In this document: in pieces, positions 1 through 7,187 of the stretch
Position numbering within the stretch: position 1 is the stretch's first letter
Layout of the letters: each line of letters opens with the position of its first letter
Assembly (NCBI GenBank): GCA_047600605.1
Contig: JASGKK010000002.1
Location: forward strand, 186,001 to 250,000
DNA: 64,000 bases
Reading direction: 5' to 3'
Source of the DNA: CAYMZZ01 sp047600605
Lineage (GTDB): Bacteria > Bacteroidota > Bacteroidia > Chitinophagales > Chitinophagaceae
Notes under the pieces: generated by a model
Seen by the model: the letters and a program-made list of their open reading frames with translations, nothing else
Told to the model about the DNA's origin: nothing
Database searches by the model: none
Position numbers and translations under genes: made by a program

Positions 1-1107
1 GTCAAACGGGAAGGTCTCCACGGGCTGATTAGAATAATCAAACTCACAGAGCACCAGTTTGCCATATCCTGTTATCACCGGGCAACTGGTATAGCCGTTG
101 TAGGAGGCCGTCAATGGCTGGTTATTCATCAGGCTGAAGAGGTTATTTACCAGTACCGGAGCCTGTTTGCGAACGGCAGCCCCCGTACGTGATGTGGGCA
201 ACGATGAAGCATCTCCCAGAGAGAATATATTTGGGTAACGTGTGTGCTGCAGTGTATGCCTGTCTACATCTACCCAGCCTGCGGAGTTGACCAATGGGCT
301 GTTTCGAACGCAATCCGGAGCGCTTTGCGGCGGGGTGACATGGATCATATCAAATGAAACCCAATATTCCTGATCTTTATTGTCGGCGCCAATGCCCACA
401 AACTTTGCTCTTTTGCCGGCACCATCAACTTCTACCAGGTTTGTATAGAAATGCAAATCTGTATGACTACGCACGGCTACCTTTTTAAGCGTGCGTTCAT
501 ACTTGTCCACTCCAAAAAGCCGGGTGCCTCCACTCCAGTACTGGATACTGGTTTTATCAAGCAATCCGTGACGCTGGAAATAATCAGCGGCCAGCCACAT
601 GATTTTCTGCGGGGCACCCCCACATTTCACCACAGTAGGAGGATTGGTAAAAAGTGCTGTGCCTCCTTTGAAATTCCGGATACACTCCCAGGTATAAGGG
701 GCCTGGTCAAATTTGTAATTGGAACAGACTCCGTTTCTGCCTAACGTTTCCTTCAGGCCTTTGATCTCGTGCCAGTTGAGTTGTATGCCGGGTGCTACTA
801 TCAGGTAATCATAACTAATAGCGGTTAGATCATCCAATTGCACACTATTTTTTTCCGGTTCAAAAGCAATCACCGCATGCCTGATCCAGTGTGCACCTTC
901 AGGGATCACACTGGCTTCGGATCTTACTGTTTTATGAACATCAAACACTCCAGCTCCTACAAGTGTCCAGGCAGGTTGATAATAATGTTGGGTGGATGGC
1001 TCGATAATGGCAATGTCCAATCGTTTGTCTTTACGCAGCAATTGCGCTGCTACAGAAATCCCCGCATTGCCACCTCCGACTATTACAATTTGATGATGGG
1101 CTGACAT
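1..1107 (-). CDS. sqr: Sulfide:quinone oxidoreductase, C-terminus cut by window edge
   Basis: Membrane-associated FAD enzyme that oxidises sulfide and passes electrons to quinone, producing persulfide. The minus-strand reading frame is open from an ATG at 1105-1107 to base 1, giving 369 residues. The N-terminus has the dinucleotide-binding motif VIVGGGNAG (residues 8-16). The CGGAPQK motif near residue 162 and a later SCPVITGYG segment correspond, from memory, to the catalytic cysteines of the mitochondrial SQOR-like branch. A second FAD contact, FSLGDASSLPTS, is also present. It diverges from the cstB-like gene at 1415, and a Crp-like site lies just upstream. The persulfide it makes is the expected substrate of the CstB proteins encoded nearby. 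Only about the last 30 residues should be missing. Confidence 0.9.
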   Translation of the reverse strand, partial: MSAHHQIVIVGGGNAGISVAAQLLRKDKRLDIAIIEPSTQHYYQPAWTLVGAGVFDVHKTVRSEASVIPEGAHWIRHAVIAFEPEKNSVQLDDLTAISYDYLIVAPGIQLNWHEIKGLKETLGRNGVCSNYKFDQAPYTWECIRNFKGGTALFTNPPTVVKCGGAPQKIMWLAADYFQRHGLLDKTSIQYWSGGTRLFGVDKYERTLKKVAVRSHTDLHFYTNLVEVDGAGKRAKFVGIGADNKDQEYWVSFDMIHVTPPQSAPDCVRNSPLVNSAGWVDVDRHTLQHTRYPNIFSLGDASSLPTSRTGAAVRKQAPVLVNNLFSLMNNQPLTASYNGYTSCPVITGYGKLVLCEFDYSNQPVETFPFD

Positions 1108-1128
1108 AACTGGTATTTATTTAGGATA

Positions 1129-1172
1129 GCAAGGTAGGCTATGACAGTAACGACGCTTGTGATCAAAGTCAC
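1129..1172 (-). promoter_or_regulatory. Crp-like operator plus -7 box for sqr
   Basis: A perfect palindrome CTTGTGA-N6-TCACAAG (1156-1175, core 1159-1172) precedes a near-consensus -7 box TACCTTGC read on the minus strand (1136 down to 1129). The palindrome centre (1165.5) is 29.5 bp from the first T of the -7 box. The sequence and spacing are seen directly; binding is inferred. Confidence 0.65.
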
Positions 1173-1241
1173 AAGTGAGCGGATAAAACAATGGGAAAGA
1201 AAACAATCAGCTGTGTGGCCTGATCATACTCAATAGGAATG

Positions 1242-1285
1242 GTGACAATTGTCATACAGCACGGTTCAGATGCATTGCACATTTG
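1242..1285 (+). promoter_or_regulatory. Crp-like operator plus -7 box for leader and first cstB
   Basis: GTGA-CAATTG-TCAT (1242-1255) lies upstream of CACATTTG (1278-1285), which differs from TAnnTTTG at one base. The centre-to-box distance is 29.5 bp, identical to the other sulfide-locus promoters. Transcription would start near 1290, before the small leader ORF at 1318. Confidence 0.6.
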
Positions 1286-1317
1286 TATATAAACCGTTAC
1301 TTAAAAAAAAACAGCAG

Positions 1318-1350
1318 ATGAAAAGAATTTGCCCAGGACGTTGCCCCTGA
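1318..1350 (+). CDS. Putative 10-residue cysteine-containing leader peptide
   Basis: ATG at 1318 opens the peptide MKRICPGRCP and ends at TGA 1348-1350. It is preceded by a run of nine A residues, the A-rich context favoured for translation initiation in Bacteroidota. It sits in the predicted 5' leader of the cstB-like gene. A stem (1352-1359 with 1374-1381) starts two bases after its stop codon. Two of the ten codons are Cys. No homologue is known to me; its translation and role are inferred from position. Confidence 0.4.
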   Translation: MKRICPGRCP

Positions 1351-1412
1351 TCAGCTATCTGTAAAAAGACATTGATAGCTGTATTAAATTTTTTACTATA
1401 AAAACTGATCAG
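1347..1412 (+). promoter_or_regulatory. Candidate attenuator with alternative stems before cstB
   Basis: Stem A pairs CAGCTATC (1352-1359) with GATAGCTG (1374-1381), and T6 follows at 1389-1394. Stem B would pair the two copies of the self-complementary octamer CTGATCAG (1347-1354 and 1405-1412). Both use 1352-1354, so they exclude each other. Stem B occludes the bases directly before the cstB start codon at 1415. Seen in sequence; regulatory use is inferred. Confidence 0.4.
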
Positions 1413-1414
1413 TA

Positions 1415-2839
1415 ATGAGAATAGAACAAATTTATACCGGTTGCCTGGCTGAGGCAGCTTATTATATTGAAAGTAATGGCGAAGCTGCTATTATAGATCC
1501 TTTGCGCGAGACAGGGCCTTACCTCGAAAAAGCAGCCCGCAACGGAGCAAAGATCAAATACATCCTGGAAACCCATTTTCACGCCGATTTTGTGAGTGGT
1601 CACCTTGACCTGGCCCGCAAAACCGGTGCAACAATTGTATATGGGCCTACCGCTTCGCCGGCCTTTGCTGCACATATTGCAACTGATGGGGAAGAATTGC
1701 AATTGGGAGATATACGTATTAAAGTATTGCATACGCCCGGTCATACACTTGAAAGTTCGACCTACCTGCTGCTGGATGAAGAAGGGCAGGAAAAGGCCAT
1801 CTTCACAGGCGACACCTTATTAATTGGTGATGTGGGACGCCCCGACCTGGTACAGAAAGTAAAAGCAGAGATCACTCCGGAGTTGCTGGCGGGGTACCTG
1901 TATGATTCTTTACGGAATAAGATCATGCCTCTGCCTGACGGAGTGATTGTTTATCCCGGACATGGTGCCGGCAGTGCCTGCGGTAAGAATATGAGTAAAG
2001 AAACAACCGACACCCTGGGCCATCAGAAACATACTAATTATGCTCTGCGGGCAGATATGACACGCGAAGAATTTATTAAAGAGGTGCTGGAGGGACTGGT
2101 TGAGCCGCCACAGTATTTTCCTGCCAATGTGCTCATGAATCTGCGTGGTGGCATTGAAAGTGTGGATGATATTCTGAAGAAAGGAAATAGAGGTTGGAAT
2201 GCACGTGAGTTTCAGGCAGCCCGCGAAAGCCTCGATGCACTGGTGATTGATACCAGGAGTAAAGAAGATTTTGCGCGTGAACATATACCTGATTCGGTCT
2301 TTATTGGTCTTGACGACAATTTTGCACCCTGGGTCGGCACCCTTGTTACCGATCTGAAGCAACCCATATTATTCATAGCAGCGGAAGGAAGGGAAGCCGA
2401 AGTGGTGACCCGCCTGGCCCGTGTAGGATATGATAACTCTATCGGATATCTGACCGGAGGCATTACTACCTGGAAGGAAGCAGGATATGATACAGCGCGA
2501 CTGGAAGAGATCAGTGCTGCAGATTTTGCCAGCCTGTATCAGTCATCGGGCGATAAGATCAATCTGCTGGATGCGCGCAGGCACAGCGAATTTGAATCAG
2601 AACATATTGTGGGTGCGATTAATTTCCCGCTCGACTTTGTGAATCAGCAAATGGCTGAACTGGATCGTCATAAACGTTATTACATACATTGCGCCGGTGG
2701 ATACCGCTCTGTAATTCTCGCTTCGATTCTCAAGGCAAGAGGATTTGAAAAGCTGGTGAATATAAAAGGTGGCTTTAAGGCGCTAAGCGAGACCAGTCTG
2801 CGGCGGTCGCATTACAAAACACCGGCCACACAACTCTGA
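1415..2839 (+). CDS. cstB: CstB-type persulfide dioxygenase-rhodanese (copy 1)
   Basis: A three-domain, 474-residue enzyme expected to oxidise persulfides and transfer sulfane sulfur in the cytosol. An N-terminal metallo-beta-lactamase domain carries THFHADFVSGH (residues 53-63) and a GHT/GDT metal-binding set. A central rhodanese-like domain has Ala323 where the catalytic Cys would sit (loop IAAEGRE), so it is probably non-catalytic. A C-terminal rhodanese has HCAGGYRS with Cys426. This order matches staphylococcal CstB (PDO, pseudo-rhodanese, rhodanese). It is transcribed away from sqr and preceded by a Crp-like promoter and a leader ORF. A close paralog lies at 5058-6476. The gene symbol is by domain architecture, not verified orthology. 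Confidence 0.85.
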   Translation: MRIEQIYTGCLAEAAYYIESNGEAAIIDPLRETGPYLEKAARNGAKIKYILETHFHADFVSGHLDLARKTGATIVYGPTASPAFAAHIATDGEELQLGDIRIKVLHTPGHTLESSTYLLLDEEGQEKAIFTGDTLLIGDVGRPDLVQKVKAEITPELLAGYLYDSLRNKIMPLPDGVIVYPGHGAGSACGKNMSKETTDTLGHQKHTNYALRADMTREEFIKEVLEGLVEPPQYFPANVLMNLRGGIESVDDILKKGNRGWNAREFQAARESLDALVIDTRSKEDFAREHIPDSVFIGLDDNFAPWVGTLVTDLKQPILFIAAEGREAEVVTRLARVGYDNSIGYLTGGITTWKEAGYDTARLEEISAADFASLYQSSGDKINLLDARRHSEFESEHIVGAINFPLDFVNQQMAELDRHKRYYIHCAGGYRSVILASILKARGFEKLVNIKGGFKALSETSLRRSHYKTPATQL

Positions 2840-2871
2840 ACCGTCCATTACACACCTACCGTCATCGGCTC

Positions 2872-3402
2872 TTAACGGACGGTGGCGGTATCTTTTTGCT
2901 CCAGCAGACCGGTGAAATAAGGCGTATCGTAATCAAAAGCGCCGTCTTTACGATAGATGAGTTCGCCGGCTTCATTAAACACATAAGTAACAGGTATACC
3001 CTGTACCTGAAAAAGTGAAGGCAATGCTGTTGCAGGTGCATATACTGGAAGCGTCATCTTGTTGTTAGTGGCATATTTGATGGCCTGCTCAAAATTGTCA
3101 TCGAGCGATAGCATGACAAAAGCAGTTTTGCTGCTATCAATTTTTGCCTGCAGACGTTGGATAGAAGGAATTTCTTCGCGACAGGGACCGCACCAGGTGG
3201 CCCAGAGATTGACAAATACTTTCTTACCCCGAAAGCTGGCCAGCGACAGGCTTTGCCCGCTTGCCGACGTCAGTGTCAGATCAGGGATGGTAGGAACTAC
3301 CGGTTTAAAACTGGCTGGCTGGGTTTCGGCAGGAGCAGATTCTTCTGCATTGTTGCAGGCAGAAATAAAAATAAGAGTAAGGAGAACTAATGGCAGGCGC
3401 AT
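2872..3402 (-). CDS. TlpA-like thiol-disulfide oxidoreductase lipoprotein
   Basis: A 176-residue periplasm-facing thioredoxin-fold protein. The N-terminus is a lipoprotein signal with lipobox ISAC (Cys16), followed by an acidic linker. The redox motif WCGPC lies at residues 70-74 (Cys71, Cys74) inside the TlpA/ResA-type context FVNLWATWCGPCREEIP. The cis-proline stretch (GIPVTYVF) is present. It reads convergently toward the first cstB gene, 32 bp away. The family reduces periplasmic disulfides or serves cytochrome c maturation; here a role in periplasmic persulfide or thiosulfate chemistry is a guess from context. It has no visible Crp-like site of its own. Confidence 0.85.
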   Translation of the reverse strand: MRLPLVLLTLIFISACNNAEESAPAETQPASFKPVVPTIPDLTLTSASGQSLSLASFRGKKVFVNLWATWCGPCREEIPSIQRLQAKIDSSKTAFVMLSLDDNFEQAIKYATNNKMTLPVYAPATALPSLFQVQGIPVTYVFNEAGELIYRKDGAFDYDTPYFTGLLEQKDTATVR

Positions 3403-3439
3403 AAGAAGAATAAAAAGTTTAAAATCTATAAGGAGTATA

Positions 3440-3508
3440 AAGGTATAAAAGTATAAAGGTTTAAAGGAAAGAGAAAGCCTCTTTTAAACCTTTATACTTT
3501 TATACCTT
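3440..3508. repeat. Palindromic intergenic repeat, family B (copy 1)
   Basis: A 26-bp perfect inverted repeat, arms 3440-3465 and 3483-3508, with a 17-base loop. The arms are made of 8-bp units such as TATAAAAG, TATAAAGG and TTTAAAGG. Related elements occur at 15651-15757, 32462-32498 and 37621-37711. It lies between tlpA and the yeeE pair and could fold into a long RNA hairpin. Confidence 0.8.
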
Positions 3509-3511
3509 GTA

Positions 3512-4030
3512 TTAATGAGGCAGATATTCTCTGAATTTTCCATACACCCATGTACCGGCAATAGCGCTCAGTAAGGTTACTGTAATCACCAGCGCACCGT
3601 TGCCGATCTGGGCAAAGAGCGGACCAGGGCATGCACCTGTCATGGCCCAGCCAAGTCCAAAGAGGATACCGCCATAGATCTGTCCTTTATTGAATTTTTT
3701 GGTTTCAATCCGGATGGGTTCACCTTCTATAGAGCGGGCACCGAATTTCTTAATCAAGAAAACACTGAGCATACCCACTACGACGGCAGAGCCTATCACA
3801 CCGTACATGTGAAAACTTTGCAGCCGAAACATTTCCTGGATACGAAACCAGCTGACGATCTCTGCTTTCACGAACACTATTCCAAACAATATACCTAACA
3901 GGGCATATTTGATATTGGTATAAAGCGGCCGGTCAAGTGTGCTTTCATTGACACACATTGAATGATCGGCACGTATTTCGTAGTCGGTGTTTTCGTTTTT
4001 TATAGATGAAACAGACATACCTGGATTCAT
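3512..4030 (-). CDS. YeeE/YedE-family sulfur transport protein, second half
   Basis: A 172-residue multi-pass inner-membrane protein of the YeeE/YedE (DUF6691) family. Hydrophobic segments begin near residue 40. The signature GACPGP with Cys134 near the C-terminal part matches the conserved Cys motifs of YeeE thiosulfate transporters. The hydrophilic N-terminal 35 residues, with one Cys, are unusual, so an internal start is possible. Its ATG abuts the stop of the upstream gene at 4031 with no gap, indicating translational coupling and probably a two-chain transporter. The substrate is likely thiosulfate or another small sulfur oxyanion. Direction (import or export) cannot be told from sequence. 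Confidence 0.8.
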   Translation of the reverse strand: MNPGMSVSSIKNENTDYEIRADHSMCVNESTLDRPLYTNIKYALLGILFGIVFVKAEIVSWFRIQEMFRLQSFHMYGVIGSAVVVGMLSVFLIKKFGARSIEGEPIRIETKKFNKGQIYGGILFGLGWAMTGACPGPLFAQIGNGALVITVTLLSAIAGTWVYGKFREYLPH

Positions 4031-4594
4031 TTAAAGTTGCAGAATAAAAGGAAGGATCAGATTGGCCATGATGAAACCACCGGCCATAAAACAACAGGTG
4101 GCAATCAGGCTGGGCCATTGCAGATTGCTGAGGCCCATGATGGCATGCCCGGAAGTACAACCACCGGCATAACGTGTACCAAAACCTACCAGGAAACCAC
4201 CCACTACCATCAGCAAGAAACCACGCAGGGTGAGTAATGATGGCCATGAAAAAAGATCGGCAGGTACAATGCTGTTGTAATTATGAATGCCATATGAACC
4301 CAGCTCAGTTGCGAGTTGTGGATTAACGACCACTGGTTCGGGGTTGTTTAACAACACCGAAGCAATGATGCCACCGACGAGGATGCCTCCCACAAAGAAA
4401 AGATTCCAAACCTCTTTTTTCCAGTCATAACGAAAGAAAGGGATTTTGGCAGGTATGCAGGCCGCACAGATATGGCGCAGGGAGGAAGATATCCCAAATG
4501 TTTTATTGCCTAATAAAAGAAGCGCAGGTACAGTAAGTCCAATCAGCGGACCTGCCACATACCAGGGCCAGGGCTGCCTCAGAAAATCCAGCAT
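4031..4594 (-). CDS. YeeE/YedE-family sulfur transport protein, first half
   Basis: A 187-residue polytopic membrane protein. I choose ATG 4592-4594 (MLDFLRQPW) because the -7 box of its promoter lies at 4620-4627, inside any longer reading. The family motif YAGGCTSGH with Cys146 is present, plus a short Cys-rich patch (HICAACIPAK). YeeE/TsuA proteins relay thiosulfate through conserved cysteines. In this organism the two halves are separate genes with a shared promoter. It belongs to the sulfide locus and is probably co-regulated with sqr and cstB. Confidence 0.8.
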   Translation of the reverse strand: MLDFLRQPWPWYVAGPLIGLTVPALLLLGNKTFGISSSLRHICAACIPAKIPFFRYDWKKEVWNLFFVGGILVGGIIASVLLNNPEPVVVNPQLATELGSYGIHNYNSIVPADLFSWPSLLTLRGFLLMVVGGFLVGFGTRYAGGCTSGHAIMGLSNLQWPSLIATCCFMAGGFIMANLILPFILQL

Positions 4595-4619
4595 AGTTGG
4601 GTCTCGTTTTTTTGACCTG

Positions 4620-4663
4620 CAAAGGTACAACGAGTCCTAATTCTGCAATGTGATATTGGTCAC
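4620..4663 (-). promoter_or_regulatory. Crp-like operator plus -7 box for the yeeE pair
   Basis: On the minus strand GTGA-N6-TCAC (4663 down to 4650) lies upstream of a perfect TACCTTTG box (4627 down to 4620). The palindrome centre (4656.5) is 29.5 bp from the first T of the box. The operator overlaps the last codon of the upstream rhodanese gene. Confidence 0.7.
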
Positions 4664-4989
4664 CGGGAATTTGCCTGAATCTGTTGCTGTAGTTGTGTCC
4701 ATGCCCCGCCATTATAGGCCTCCAACCCAGCATTGCGCAACTGTCTATGAGCCAGGCTGCTGCGCATGCCACTCCGGCATACCACAATGATCGGTTGTTT
4801 TATTTTCTTTAGTTCTGCCATTTTCCCGGGAAGCATATCAAGCGGGTAATTGATGGAGTCTTTGATATGTCCTGATTGAAATTCGCCGGGTGTGCGAACA
4901 TCTATGATTACGGCACCCTGTTGCAGAACAGCCGCCATGTTGGGAGCAGCAGCGGGCTGCCCCAGTATTTTCTTGAAGAATGATAACAT
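4660..4989 (-). CDS. Single-domain rhodanese sulfurtransferase
   Basis: A 109-residue cytosolic rhodanese (GlpE/PspE size). It has the substrate-binding features IDVRTPGEFQSGHI and the active-site loop CRSGMRS, whose Cys would carry the persulfide. The first residues are mildly hydrophobic but too short for a clear membrane segment. It lies 68 bp downstream of the second cstB gene with a modest hairpin between them, and probably belongs to that transcript. It likely shuttles sulfane sulfur among SQR products, CstB and acceptors. Confidence 0.85.
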   Translation of the reverse strand: MLSFFKKILGQPAAAPNMAAVLQQGAVIIDVRTPGEFQSGHIKDSINYPLDMLPGKMAELKKIKQPIIVVCRSGMRSSLAHRQLRNAGLEAYNGGAWTQLQQQIQANSR

Positions 4990-5016
4990 GATAATAAGAA
5001 TTGAAGAGGTGAAAAG

Positions 5017-5046
5017 CTGCCGGAGTACCGGATCGTCTTCCGGCAG
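5017..5046 (-). terminator. Weak terminator-like hairpin after cstB copy 2
   Basis: CTGCCGGA (5017-5024) pairs with TCCGGCAG (5039-5046), an 8-bp GC-rich stem. Read on the minus strand it is followed by CTTTTC, so it may be a partial terminator between cstB and the rhodanese gene. Confidence 0.4.
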
Positions 5047-5057
5047 AATAAATCAGT

Positions 5058-6476
5058 TCAAAGCAGGGTAGAAGGGCATACGTAATCAGTGAGTGTAAAC
5101 TGGCCTGCTTCTTTGATAGATTTAAAGCCGCCTTTTACATCAATCAGGTTGTCGTATCCTCTCGCGCGCAATACCGAGTTGAATATCATAGACCGGTAGC
5201 CACCGGCACAATGCACATAGTAGGTTTTATTTTTGTCGACCTGCAGCATGCTTTCATTGATAAAATCGAGTGGTGCGTTTTCTGCATCCACCATATGTTC
5301 GCTTACAAACTCGCTGTTTTTTCTTACATCAAGAATGTGAAGATCACCGGCTTTCATTCGTTGTGCCAGTTCTCCGGCACTGATCAATTCGATCTGGTCT
5401 GTTTCCTTGCCCGCTTCTTTCCAGGCTTCAAATCCACCGGCGAGGTAACCGATCGTATAATCATAGCCTACCCGGGCCAGGCGGGTAATTACTTCTTCTT
5501 CGCGGCCATTTTCAGCTACGATCAGTAGTTCCTGTTTGATATCCGGGATCAGTGTGCCTACCCAGGGGGCAAAGCTGCCATCAATACCAATATTGATGGA
5601 GTTAGGTACAAATCCTTTGGCAAATGTCTGCGGATCACGTGTGTCGAGGATCAGTGCACCGGTTTCATTGGCGGCAGCTTCAAATGCCTCAGGGTTCAGT
5701 GCGTGCTGCCCACGTTGCAATACCTGGTCAATACTTTCATATCCCTGAATATTCATCATCACATTGAGCGGAAAATATGCCGGTGGTGCTACGAGACCCG
5801 TTGTTACTTCTTTAATAAATTCTTCGCGTGTCATATCTGCCCGCAACGCATAGTTTACGGCTTTCTGATGACCGAGTGTGTCGGAGGTTTCCTTACTCAT
5901 GTTTTTACCGCAGGCACTGCCGGCGCCATGGGCAGGGTACACAATGATATCATCGGCCAGTGGCATAATCTTATTGCGCAATGAATCGTACAGGTTTGCA
6001 GCCAGTTTATCCTGTGTAAGATCGGCGACTACTTTTTGTGCCAGGTCGGGCCGGCCTACATCACCTATAAACAGGGTATCGCCTGAGAACAGCGCTACAT
6101 CTTTGCCCTGCTCATCGCGGAGGAGATAGCAGGTGCTTTCCATTGTGTGGCCCGGTGTGTGCAGTACTTTCAGTGTTACGCTACCGAGTTTCAGTTCTTC
6201 ACCGTCCTGGGCAATATATGCTTCAAAAGCCGGCGCAGCCAGAGGGCCGTATACAATAGGGGCACCGGTTTTTTTACTGAGGTCGAGATGGCCGCTTACA
6301 AAATCGGCATGAAAATGAGTTTCCAGTACGTATTTGATACGGGCATTGTTTCTGGCAGCGCGATCAATATAGGGCTGCACTTCACGCAACGGATCGATCA
6401 CGGCAGCTTCTCCATCACTTTCGATATAATAAGCGCCCTGTGCCAGGCATCCTGTATAGATTTGTTCAATTTTCAT
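5058..6476 (-). CDS. cstB: CstB-type persulfide dioxygenase-rhodanese (copy 2)
   Basis: A 472-residue paralog of the 1415-2839 product, with the same three-domain order and clear similarity along its whole length (both start M-[RK]-IEQIYTGCLA). The metal motif THFHADFVSGH is at residues 53-63, the central rhodanese-like domain again lacks the catalytic Cys (loop IVAENGREE), and the C-terminal loop is HCAGGYRS. Its promoter has a Crp-like site and an exact -7 box. The Crp/Fnr gene lies 81 bp upstream in the same direction. Two CstB copies within 5 kb could provide different expression levels or substrate preference; sequence alone does not show which. Confidence 0.85.
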   Translation of the reverse strand: MKIEQIYTGCLAQGAYYIESDGEAAVIDPLREVQPYIDRAARNNARIKYVLETHFHADFVSGHLDLSKKTGAPIVYGPLAAPAFEAYIAQDGEELKLGSVTLKVLHTPGHTMESTCYLLRDEQGKDVALFSGDTLFIGDVGRPDLAQKVVADLTQDKLAANLYDSLRNKIMPLADDIIVYPAHGAGSACGKNMSKETSDTLGHQKAVNYALRADMTREEFIKEVTTGLVAPPAYFPLNVMMNIQGYESIDQVLQRGQHALNPEAFEAAANETGALILDTRDPQTFAKGFVPNSINIGIDGSFAPWVGTLIPDIKQELLIVAENGREEEVITRLARVGYDYTIGYLAGGFEAWKEAGKETDQIELISAGELAQRMKAGDLHILDVRKNSEFVSEHMVDAENAPLDFINESMLQVDKNKTYYVHCAGGYRSMIFNSVLRARGYDNLIDVKGGFKSIKEAGQFTLTDYVCPSTLL

Positions 6477-6501
6477 TGCTCACTTTTTATTGATTTGAAA
6501 T

Positions 6502-6545
6502 CAAAACTACCCGATCTGAGAAATATGTATGGTGACCTGTATCAC
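6502..6545 (-). promoter_or_regulatory. Crp-like operator plus -7 box for cstB copy 2
   Basis: GTGA-N6-TCAC at 6532-6545 precedes TAGTTTTG on the minus strand (6509 down to 6502), an exact TAnnTTTG match. The centre (6538.5) to first T distance is 29.5 bp. No TTG-type -33 box is evident, consistent with an activator-dependent promoter. Confidence 0.7.
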
Positions 6546-6557
6546 ACTGGCTGCAGA

Positions 6558-7178
6558 TCAGTTCAGCCATTCTATCATGTTACGCTGCAGCTTTACCCGT
6601 CCCCGCTGTTCCATTTTTTTCAGCAATCGTGATATGACCTCGCGCGAACTGTTGAGGTCATCGGCAATCTGCTGATGCGAAAGCTCTATTTGTTTAGTAC
6701 CGGTATTCTTTACATAGCGGGTCAGGTAAAACTCCAGCCGCTCATCCATATTACGGAAAGCAATATTGTCGACCACTGTGAGCAGTTCATCAAAACGGCT
6801 CCTGTAGGTACGGATCACAAACTGGTACCAGCTTTTATAGTCATTCATCAACTGGTCCATCAGCTGCACGGGCAGCATCAGTACTTCCGTATCTTCTTCG
6901 GCCTGTGCCATCACCTCACTTGTCTGTGATTGCAGTGTACAGATCATTGATACGGCGCATGCTTCGCCGGGACCGAGGTAATACATCAGAAACTCGCTGC
7001 CTTCCTCATTTTCACGGTATATCTTGATACGTCCTTTTAATACGAGCACGGTTGACTTGATATACTGACCGGTACGCATGATCACATCGCCCGCTGTAAA
7101 ACTGCGCTCCACTGCTTCTTTTTCTATCTGTTCCAGCAGTGCGGGTTCAAATTGGGGGAATAATTCTTTCCAGTTCAT
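6558..7178 (-). CDS. Crp/Fnr-family transcriptional regulator
   Basis: A 206-residue regulator with an N-terminal cyclic-nucleotide-binding-like beta roll (about 15-125), a dimer helix, and a C-terminal winged helix whose recognition region reads HQQIADDLNSSREVISRLLK. Where classical CRP has its phosphate-binding cassette, this protein has GEACAVSMICT with Cys74 and Cys80, so cAMP binding is doubtful. There is no N-terminal Fnr-type Cys cluster. Four GTGA-N6-TCAC-type sites in the flanking 7 kb make it the likely regulator of the sulfide locus. It starts 9 bp after the murF stop and may be co-transcribed with murF. An HcpR-like role is an alternative. Confidence 0.85.
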   Translation of the reverse strand: MNWKELFPQFEPALLEQIEKEAVERSFTAGDVIMRTGQYIKSTVLVLKGRIKIYRENEEGSEFLMYYLGPGEACAVSMICTLQSQTSEVMAQAEEDTEVLMLPVQLMDQLMNDYKSWYQFVIRTYRSRFDELLTVVDNIAFRNMDERLEFYLTRYVKNTGTKQIELSHQQIADDLNSSREVISRLLKKMEQRGRVKLQRNMIEWLN

Positions 7179-7187
7179 ATTATACCA

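Noticed and set aside
451..1104. Short plus-strand ORFs at the start of the window
   Set aside because: They lie antisense to the SQR gene, which reads through to the window edge on the minus strand.
6490..6504. TTGATTTGAAATCAA, resembling an Fnr box
   Set aside because: The half-sites are five bases apart instead of four, and it lies downstream of the -7 box region, so it is more likely a chance inverted repeat.
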